Shown in pieces: positions 1 to 4,617 of a stretch of 5,234 nt of DNA. The stretch comes from a bacterium. GTDB lineage: Bacteria; SZUA-79; Acidulodesulfobacterales; Acidulodesulfobacteraceae. Every line of letters starts with the position of its first letter. Position 1 is the first letter of the stretch. The stretch is taken from positions 1 to 5,234 of the forward strand of contig JAJXXD010000023.1 of the NCBI GenBank assembly GCA_021781285.1. The letters run 5' to 3'. A model generated the notes under the pieces. That model saw only the letters and a list, made by a program, of their open reading frames with translations, was not told the origin of the DNA and made no database searches. A program made the position numbers and the translations under genes.

Positions 1-92
1 CCGGCAGACGTTTTAACCGCAAAGGAATTTCTTGAAAATACAATCATGGATAATATTAGGATTAACCCTAAAATTATTATGCTTTTCTTCAT
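1..92 (-). CDS. Start of a gene for an exported protein of unknown function (5' end only; runs off the left edge)
   Basis: An open frame starts at an ATG at 92-90 and stays open to the window edge, giving 30 complete codons. The protein begins MKKS, then a hydrophobic run IIILGLILILSMIVF (residues 5-19), then SRNSFA followed by VKTSAG. This is the n-, h- and c-region layout of a Sec signal peptide, with a likely signal peptidase I cut after S-F-A (residue 26). There is no lipobox Cys, so a periplasmic or secreted protein is more likely than a lipoprotein. Support for the start comes from a purine-rich ribosome binding site (AAGGGGGG) 8 nt upstream and a promoter further up. The gene follows the glpK terminator, so it should be a separate transcription unit. 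Too little is visible to name a family. The signal peptide is well supported and the function is unknown. Confidence 0.8.
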   Translation of the reverse strand, partial: MKKSIIILGLILILSMIVFSRNSFAVKTSA

Positions 93-100
93 TTTTTCGA

Positions 101-108
101 CCCCCCTT
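101..108 (-). promoter_or_regulatory. Strong ribosome binding site for the exported-protein gene
   Basis: On the minus strand AAGGGGGG lies 8 nt before the ATG at 92. The spacing is ideal and this is the most G-rich Shine-Dalgarno-like sequence in the window. It sets the start of the truncated gene at the left edge. Confidence 0.75.
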
Positions 109-144
109 TTCATTTTCATTGTTTAAATTTTGCATTTTTATTTA

Positions 145-178
145 ATTATATCATATAAAAAACCGTAATTCTATTCAA
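145..178 (-). promoter_or_regulatory. Sigma70-type promoter for the leftward exported-protein gene
   Basis: On the minus strand a -35 box TTGAAT (173-178) and a -10 box TATGAT (150-155) are separated by exactly 17 nt. These match the sigma70 consensus at 4 of 6 and 5 of 6 positions. A perfect TATAAT (145-150) overlaps the -10 region but would need a 22-nt spacer from the same -35. Transcription would begin near 143, leaving a leader of about 50 nt before the ATG at 92. The -35 box lies in the loop and stem of the upstream terminator. The call is a consensus match by eye. Confidence 0.6.
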
Positions 179-186
179 TTACCGGT
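157..186 (-). terminator. Rho-independent terminator of the tolB-glpK transcription unit
   Basis: In the minus-strand transcript ACCG(G)TAATT pairs with AATTACGGT: 9 bp with one bulged G and a 6-nt loop (GAATAG). Six T residues follow directly (complement of the A run at 157-162). It lies about 100 nt after the glpK stop and before the next gene's start, the expected place for an operon end. There is no comparable T run on the other strand, so it probably acts leftward only. Confidence 0.85.
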
Positions 187-190
187 CTCA

Positions 191-273
191 AATCCCGATT
201 TAGAAAATATTTAATAAATTCCAATATCCCGTCATTCAGGTAATTCATATATAAAAATTTCTAAATCGGGATT
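191..273. repeat. Perfect 16-bp inverted repeat with 51-nt spacer (possible MITE-like element or 3'-UTR hairpin)
   Basis: AATCCCGATTTAGAAA at 191-206 is matched exactly by its reverse complement at 258-273. The pairing stops at A/A mismatches on both sides. Within the spacer, AATTCC (217-222) can pair with GG-T-AATT (239-245) across a bulged T, giving a nested weaker hairpin. The element starts 10 nt after the glpK stop codon, so it would be transcribed in the glpK 3' UTR, just before the terminator. I see no target-site duplication at its edges and no open frame inside. It could be a small non-autonomous element, a remnant of insertion-sequence ends, or an RNA structure protecting the 3' end. 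The repeat is certain and its role is not. Confidence 0.7.
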
Positions 274-283
274 AGGAACGACC

Positions 284-1765
284 TCATGTCCACTTCAAAG
301 ATTTAGCCGCGGCTTTTTGCCATTTAGCATAATTTTCGTTTATAGCTTGAATATCCATAGAAGGGCTATAAATCTTTTCTATTTTTTTGATGCCGTGAAA
401 TTCGGAAGCCGTCCAGAAACCAACGGTAACGGCGCTAAGCCCCGCTATCCCGAAAGCAGTCATTTCCGTAAAACCTGCTTTCTCGACCGCCATATTTAAG
501 ATATCGGATTGGAACTGCATTAAAAAATCGTTCTCGCTTGCCTTGCCGTCAACCCTTAATTTATATTTCGATAAATCGAATCCGCTTTTTAAAGTATTTT
601 CAAACTCCATAACGACGTCTTTGGTCTGATAGGCTAAAGATTCCAGAGCCGCTCTTATTATATGGTTTTTATTCGCCGCTCCCGTTAATCCGATAATAAG
701 CCCTCTTGCGTCCGGGTCCCAGTACGGGGCGCCGAGACCCGATAAAGCCGGAACAAAATATACCCCCTCATTGGAAATAACGCTTTTTGCCGCGTCGGAC
801 GACTCGCCGGCAGAATTTAAAATACCAAGATTGTCTTTAATAAAACGAATAATTTCCCCGCCGGTAAAAATACTGCCTTCCAGCGCATAATAAACTTCTC
901 CGTCTAATTTCCATGCGACGGTGGCAACTAATTTATCTGAGGCGTAAATCCTGTTTCCGGTTTCCGTCATTGCAAAAAGTCCCGTTCCGTAAGTATTTTT
1001 TATTACGCCTTTTTCAAAACCGGAATGCGCAAAAAGAGATGCCTGTTGGTCGCCTAGAATTCCGACTATCGGTATAGATTTGCCGGCGAATTTTTTCTCG
1101 ATACGACCAAAATTATAATTGCTGTCGTAAACAAGGGGAAGCATAGATTCTTTAACGTCGAAAATTTTGAGAAGTTCTTCGTCGTATTTTAAGGTGTTTA
1201 TATTATATAAAAGCGTTCTGGATGCATTAGAAGCGTCGGTGGCATGAACGGAACCCCCCGTCAGATTCCATAAAACCCAGCTGTCCACGGTTCCGAAAGC
1301 TAATTCTCCTTTTTCGGCCAGACTTTTAGCGCCGCCGACATTGTCGATTATCCACTTAATCTTTGTCGCCGAAAAATACGGGTCTAAAAATAAGCCTGTT
1401 TTTTCTTTGACTAATCCGCGGTATTCAGATAAATCTTCGCAGGCCTTGGCAGTCCTTCTGCACTGCCATACTATTGCATTATATACCGGTTTTCCGGTTT
1501 TTTTATCCCATAATATTACGGTTTCCCTCTGATTGGTAATTCCCGCCGAAACTATCTCGTACGAACCGCATTTTTCAACCGTTTCTTTTAAAGCCTTAAC
1601 TGCGGAATCTAAAATATCGTAAGGATTTTGTTCGACCCATGCCGGTTTAGGATGTATTTGCGGAAACTCGTAATAAGAAGAATGTATAATCCCGCCGTTT
1701 CTATCAAACGCGATAGCCCTGTTGCCGGTGGTCCCCAAATCAAGAGCTATAACCGCCTTTTCCAT
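284..1765 (-). CDS. glpK: Glycerol kinase (FGGY family)
   Basis: It phosphorylates glycerol with ATP to sn-glycerol 3-phosphate in the cytoplasm, feeding glycerolipid synthesis or glycolysis. The protein has 493 residues, normal for the family. Visible marks are the N-terminal phosphate loop (D9 to R16), glycerol-contact residues R80-E81 in NQRET, W100 in IVWQCRRT, Y130 in DPYFSATK, D239-Q240 in GDQQ, and the ATP motif NTYGTG (257-262). Both FGGY signatures are present (130-142 and 355-375), as is LGAPYWDP (344-351). Oddities are Leu10 where GlpK usually has Gln, Arg307 where E. coli has Gln, and Lys408 where a nucleotide-contact Gly is usual. The fructose-1,6-bisphosphate loop looks shortened. 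The ATG at 1765 follows rsmA by 31 nt with no clear ribosome binding site and no terminator, so cotranscription is likely. No glpF or glpD is visible. Another FGGY kinase is possible but less likely, because every glycerol-contact residue is kept. Confidence 0.93.
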   Translation of the reverse strand: MEKAVIALDLGTTGNRAIAFDRNGGIIHSSYYEFPQIHPKPAWVEQNPYDILDSAVKALKETVEKCGSYEIVSAGITNQRETVILWDKKTGKPVYNAIVWQCRRTAKACEDLSEYRGLVKEKTGLFLDPYFSATKIKWIIDNVGGAKSLAEKGELAFGTVDSWVLWNLTGGSVHATDASNASRTLLYNINTLKYDEELLKIFDVKESMLPLVYDSNYNFGRIEKKFAGKSIPIVGILGDQQASLFAHSGFEKGVIKNTYGTGLFAMTETGNRIYASDKLVATVAWKLDGEVYYALEGSIFTGGEIIRFIKDNLGILNSAGESSDAAKSVISNEGVYFVPALSGLGAPYWDPDARGLIIGLTGAANKNHIIRAALESLAYQTKDVVMEFENTLKSGFDLSKYKLRVDGKASENDFLMQFQSDILNMAVEKAGFTEMTAFGIAGLSAVTVGFWTASEFHGIKKIEKIYSPSMDIQAINENYAKWQKAAAKSLKWT

Positions 1766-1796
1766 AATACCCGCGCCCGCCTCTACCCGATTTATA

Positions 1797-2654
1797 TTAA
1801 TTATTATTATTATACTTTTTTTCTGCCGCTTTTAAATAGTCGTCGTATTGCTTTCCGGCTTTTATAAATTCGTCCGTCGTTAATTCCTGCGGTCTTTTAT
1901 TTAAATCTACATTTAAATCCGCAAAAATTTTCTCCTTTACGTCCGGCGGAATGCCGAAAAAAGAAGCATATATCGAATTTTTTAGTTTTTTTCTTCTTAA
2001 TTTAAAAATTTGATGGACAAAATAGCTGAAAAACTGGGAGTCTGCCGCCCAGAGATAATCGGCGTCCTCAAAATATTTAGGCGTAAGTTTCAAAACCGTA
2101 GAATCAACCTTGGGCACCGGATTGAAATTTGATTTACCGACGCCGAAAAGATTTACTATTTCAAAATTCAAACCGGCAATAACGCTTAAAGCGCCTCTTG
2201 CCGAATCGTTTTCCTTTGAATAAAGCCTTTCCGCAAACTCTCTTTGAAACATAAGCGTTAAATCAGAAAAAGCGTCCTTTTCTTTTATAAATTTATCGAT
2301 AACGGGACCGGAAATTTCGTAAGGAAGATTGGAAATAACCCTTACTTTAGAGGATAGGTTTTTGCTTAAAGCGGCGTAATCGAACTTAAGAGCGTCTTCG
2401 TTTACGACGTTAAAACCGGGATTGCCTGTTTTTTCAAATTTTCCCTTTATTAAATTATAGTAAAAAGGGTCTATTTCTATTACAGTAAAAGTTTTAACCT
2501 TGCCGGCAATAAGTCCGGTCAATACGCCTTCTCCGGGACCTATTTCGATGACGTTGTCGGCGGCGGAAAAATTGCAGGAATCCACGATATCGCGGGCTAT
2601 ATCTTTATTCGTCAAAAAATTTTGTCCGAAAACTACTTTGTTTTTCTTATTCAT
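1797..2654 (-). CDS. rsmA: 16S rRNA (adenine1518-N6/adenine1519-N6)-dimethyltransferase
   Basis: RsmA (KsgA) uses S-adenosylmethionine to dimethylate two adjacent adenines in the 3'-terminal hairpin of 16S rRNA during late 30S assembly. From the chosen start it has 285 residues, slightly above the usual 265-275. The Rossmann methyltransferase shows FGQNFL (9-14), the SAM-binding IEIGPGEGVLT (36-46), IEID (59-62), NEDA (85-88) and catalytic NLPY (109-112). Then come QREFAERL (137-144), VPKVDS (180-185), the basic FKLRRKKLKNS (217-227) and C-terminal RPQELT (254-259). An ATG at 2690 in the same frame would add 12 residues unlike the family and overlap tsaD by 26 nt. The ATG at 2654 puts FGQNFL at its usual place and leaves 10 nt after the tsaD stop. 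With no clear ribosome binding site, translation is probably coupled to tsaD. The protein ends in four Asn from an AAT repeat. Confidence 0.95.
   Translation of the reverse strand: MNKKNKVVFGQNFLTNKDIARDIVDSCNFSAADNVIEIGPGEGVLTGLIAGKVKTFTVIEIDPFYYNLIKGKFEKTGNPGFNVVNEDALKFDYAALSKNLSSKVRVISNLPYEISGPVIDKFIKEKDAFSDLTLMFQREFAERLYSKENDSARGALSVIAGLNFEIVNLFGVGKSNFNPVPKVDSTVLKLTPKYFEDADYLWAADSQFFSYFVHQIFKLRRKKLKNSIYASFFGIPPDVKEKIFADLNVDLNKRPQELTTDEFIKAGKQYDDYLKAAEKKYNNNN
1800..1811. repeat. Short ATT/AAT trinucleotide repeat at the rsmA 3' end
   Basis: Four tandem ATT units on the plus strand (AAT on the coding strand) encode the last four Asn residues of RsmA just before its TAA stop. Slippage here would only change the tail length and keep the frame. 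Confidence 0.75.
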
Positions 2655-2664
2655 AATTGGGGGT

Positions 2665-3720
2665 TCACAGCTCCCATGAAGGGTCGGCATTGATATTCAA
2701 GAATTCTTCCCTATTTTCGACCGGGTCGACGGAAGTTTTAAAAAATCCGGCGTATCCTATCATCGCCGCGTTGTCAGTCGAATGCGGAACGGAAGGGAAA
2801 AATATTTTCAAATTATTATTCTTTCCGTAACCGTTAAAAATAGACCTTATTCTCGAATTCGCGGAAACTCCGCCGGAGACGGCTACGGTTTTTACTCCGT
2901 AAATACGGCAGGCGGCAGCCGTTTTTTTATAAAGGATTTCCGCAACGGCCTCCCTTAAGGAAGCTAATACGTCGTAAACGATATTTTCCGGTATTTTCCC
3001 GGGACCGCCAAGTTTGTCTATGGTAGAAATAACGGCGGTTTTAAGTCCGCTGAAACTCATGTCTAAATCGCGGCTGCGTATCATTGGAAGAGGAAATTTA
3101 AAAGCGTTTTCGTTTCCTTTTTCGGCAAGTCCGTCGATAATCTTTCCTCCCGGGTAGCCGAAACCCAAATAATTGGAAACTTTGTCGAAAAGTTCGCCGC
3201 AGGCATCGTCCCTCGTTCTTCCGGCAAGCTTTATATCGTTATGCGATTTTACGAGATATATATGGGTATGCCCCCCGGAAATCACTAATGCTATAAAAGG
3301 AAAACTTTCTTCGGTTTCGGCAGTTTCGAGAAAAGGGCTGAAAATGTGTCCTTCGATGTGGTTTATTCTTATTAACGGAATATTTAGCGCAAAAGACAGC
3401 GTCTTTGCTTCCATAAGTCCTATAAGCAGCGACCCGACAAGCCCCGGTCCGGCGGTCGCCGATATTAAATCCACGTCTTTCAAGGTTATACCTGCTTCCG
3501 ATACGGCGATTCTGAGAGCCGGCAGAGAGGCCTTTATGTGGTTTCTGGAAGCAAGTTCCGGAACGACGCCTCCGTATATACTGTGTATATAGTCCTGCGA
3601 ATAAATTATATTAGATAATATTTTTATGCCGTTCCCGTCTTTTAAAAGAACCGCGCAGGAAAAATCGTCGCAGCTGGATTCAAACGCTAAATTGATAATT
3701 TTGATTCCGCTTTCTTCCAT
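2665..3720 (-). CDS. tsaD: tRNA N6-threonylcarbamoyladenosine synthase, TsaD (Gcp/YgjD, Kae1 family)
   Basis: TsaD transfers the threonylcarbamoyl group from threonylcarbamoyl-AMP to A37 of tRNAs reading ANN codons, working with TsaB and TsaE in the cytoplasm. The 351-residue length is normal. In order it shows FESSCDD (13-19), IYGGVVPELASRNHI (48-62), the metal-binding HIEGH (H121, H125), SGGHTH (148-153), DDACGELFDKV (171-181), GFGYPGG (186-192), MSFSGLKTAV (221-230), SGGVSANSRIR (282-292) and STDNAAMIG (314-322) with metal-ligand D316. TDN is preceded by Ser rather than the common Cys. The ATG at 3720 lies 16 nt after the preceding stop without a clear Shine-Dalgarno sequence. The frame then reaches the family's usual beginning within about six residues, so no better start is visible. 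Likely cotranscribed and coupled with cpoB and rsmA. tsaB and tsaE are not in view. Confidence 0.96.
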   Translation of the reverse strand: MEESGIKIINLAFESSCDDFSCAVLLKDGNGIKILSNIIYSQDYIHSIYGGVVPELASRNHIKASLPALRIAVSEAGITLKDVDLISATAGPGLVGSLLIGLMEAKTLSFALNIPLIRINHIEGHIFSPFLETAETEESFPFIALVISGGHTHIYLVKSHNDIKLAGRTRDDACGELFDKVSNYLGFGYPGGKIIDGLAEKGNENAFKFPLPMIRSRDLDMSFSGLKTAVISTIDKLGGPGKIPENIVYDVLASLREAVAEILYKKTAAACRIYGVKTVAVSGGVSANSRIRSIFNGYGKNNNLKIFFPSVPHSTDNAAMIGYAGFFKTSVDPVENREEFLNINADPSWEL

Positions 3721-3736
3721 TAGATCGGCTTGTATT

Positions 3737-4549
3737 TTATTTTGAAAGCCCGCTTAGCGCCAGTTTAGAAAGTCCGGCGGCTTTTGTCCCCGGATAGTCG
3801 GAGATTACCTGTCGAAATAATATCGAAGCGTCCGAAGGGTCGGAAACTTTTAAGAATCCGACGCCCTGTAGATAAATAGCCATAGGAACATTTGGATTTT
3901 TAGGATATATTTGGGAAAATTTATGAAATTCCAATATCGAAACGGGATATTTTTTAAGGTTAAAATTTGCATAAGCTTTATAAAACATAGCGTCTGCCGT
4001 AAAATTAGACTGGGGATATTTATTTAAAAATTTACGGAAAGCTGTTGCGGCGCCGGTAAAGTCTTTTTTGTTATAAAGCGATAATGCCTTTTTAAAACCG
4101 TATTCCATCGAATTTTCTTTCTTAACGACGACGGATTTTACGCTTGTTTTTCCCGGCAAAACAGGTTCGACTTTAGCGAGCTTTAATAATTTTACCAGTT
4201 CTTTATTGACCATTAAGCGGTATTCCCTGAATCTTTTCTGTAGAATATTAAGATTGTGGGATTCTACCTCGTATCTGCCGTAAATATCTCTGATTTTAGC
4301 GTTCAAGCTTGAAATTTCCACCCCATTGTTTGCCGTATTTAACTGCATCTGATGGAGTTTTTTCTCTAAATATGCATCATTTTGGGATAATTCCGCGGTT
4401 TTTTTATTTAATTTCTTTACCTGAACTTTTAAGCGGTGTATAGAATCAGGTTCCATAGGAGCGCATCCCGCAAGAACCGATGAAATGAAAAATAATATAA
4501 TAGAACTAAAGATAAAAGCCTTAAAAATTTTTTTATTGTTCACATTCAT
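3737..4549 (-). CDS. cpoB: Tol-associated YbgF/CpoB-like lipoprotein with coiled coil and TPR domain
   Basis: CpoB (YbgF) links the Tol machinery to peptidoglycan synthesis during cell constriction. This protein has 270 residues. A lysine-rich start and hydrophobic segment (11-26) end in a lipobox LAGC with Cys29. The residue after Cys is Ala, which under the E. coli rule favours the outer membrane. A coiled coil rich in Leu, Lys and Gln spans about 37-125, then a linker to about 146. Three TPR-like repeats follow, about 148-180, 184-217 and 222-254, with the YbgF-like YGFKKALSLYNKKDF and a YP at each repeat end. E. coli CpoB is a soluble periplasmic protein, so lipidation is a visible difference. 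The gene lies directly after tolB, where pal would normally intervene. The start could be this ATG or the GTG two codons on. BamD-like TPR lipoproteins are an alternative, but the coiled coil and tolB neighbour favour YbgF. Confidence 0.88.
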   Translation of the reverse strand: MNVNNKKIFKAFIFSSIILFFISSVLAGCAPMEPDSIHRLKVQVKKLNKKTAELSQNDAYLEKKLHQMQLNTANNGVEISSLNAKIRDIYGRYEVESHNLNILQKRFREYRLMVNKELVKLLKLAKVEPVLPGKTSVKSVVVKKENSMEYGFKKALSLYNKKDFTGAATAFRKFLNKYPQSNFTADAMFYKAYANFNLKKYPVSILEFHKFSQIYPKNPNVPMAIYLQGVGFLKVSDPSDASILFRQVISDYPGTKAAGLSKLALSGLSK

Positions 4550-4551
4550 AA

Positions 4552-4556
4552 CCTTT
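4552..4556 (-). promoter_or_regulatory. Ribosome binding site that leaves the cpoB start ambiguous
   Basis: AAAGG on the minus strand lies only 2 nt before the ATG at 4549 but 8 nt before a GTG at 4543 (codon 3). Standard spacing favours the GTG, which would remove two residues (Met-Asn) from the signal peptide. The change does not affect the lipobox or the mature protein. Confidence 0.5.
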
Positions 4557-4564
4557 CAGCCCCT

Positions 4565-4604
4565 GTTTTATAAAACTTTAACGATATGATTTAATTTATC
4601 ATAT
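4565..4604. repeat. Two short AT-rich palindromes in the tolB-cpoB gap
   Basis: The 68-nt gap holds a perfect 12-nt palindrome GTTTTATAAAAC (4565-4576). It also holds a 7-bp inverted repeat ATATGAT / ATCATAT (4584-4590 and 4598-4604) with a 7-nt spacer. Neither is followed by a T run, so neither looks like a terminator. They could be a protein-binding site, a weak RNA hairpin near the tolB 3' end, or chance in AT-rich DNA. No promoter with good spacing was found here. Confidence 0.45.
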
Positions 4605-4617
4605 AAATATCGATTTT

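Noticed and set aside
13..135. Alternative 40-codon minus-strand frame starting MQNLNNENEK
   Set aside because: It overlaps the signal-peptide frame and contains the ribosome binding site of that gene. It has no good ribosome binding site of its own and a low-complexity polar sequence.
191..273. The 16-bp inverted repeat as a second intrinsic terminator or CRISPR unit
   Set aside because: It has a 51-nt loop and no T run after the stem, and there are only two inverted arms rather than tandem direct repeats with spacers.
317..499. Plus-strand open frame of 60 codons
   Set aside because: It is antisense inside glpK, which has strong family motifs on the other strand. There is no ribosome binding site or recognisable protein.
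1341..1532. Plus-strand open frame of 63 codons
   Set aside because: Antisense to the conserved core of glpK; a shadow frame.
1628..1867. Plus-strand open frame of 79 codons across the rsmA-glpK junction
   Set aside because: It overlaps the ends of two well-supported genes in antisense, and its translation shows no domain.
2650..2680. Hairpin that could hide the rsmA start codon (TTCAT with ATGAA, GGG with CCC), a possible RNA thermometer
   Set aside because: Pairing is only 5 plus 3 bp, interrupted by a 6-nt bulge and AU-rich, too weak to claim.
2655..2690. Longer rsmA start at the ATG at 2690
   Set aside because: The extra 12 residues (MPTLHGSCEPPI) overlap tsaD in another frame and do not resemble the RsmA N-terminus. 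The ATG at 2654 places FGQNFL normally.
3173..3592. Plus-strand open frame of 139 codons
   Set aside because: Entirely antisense to the most conserved part of tsaD. Its length is explained by the codon constraints of the real gene.
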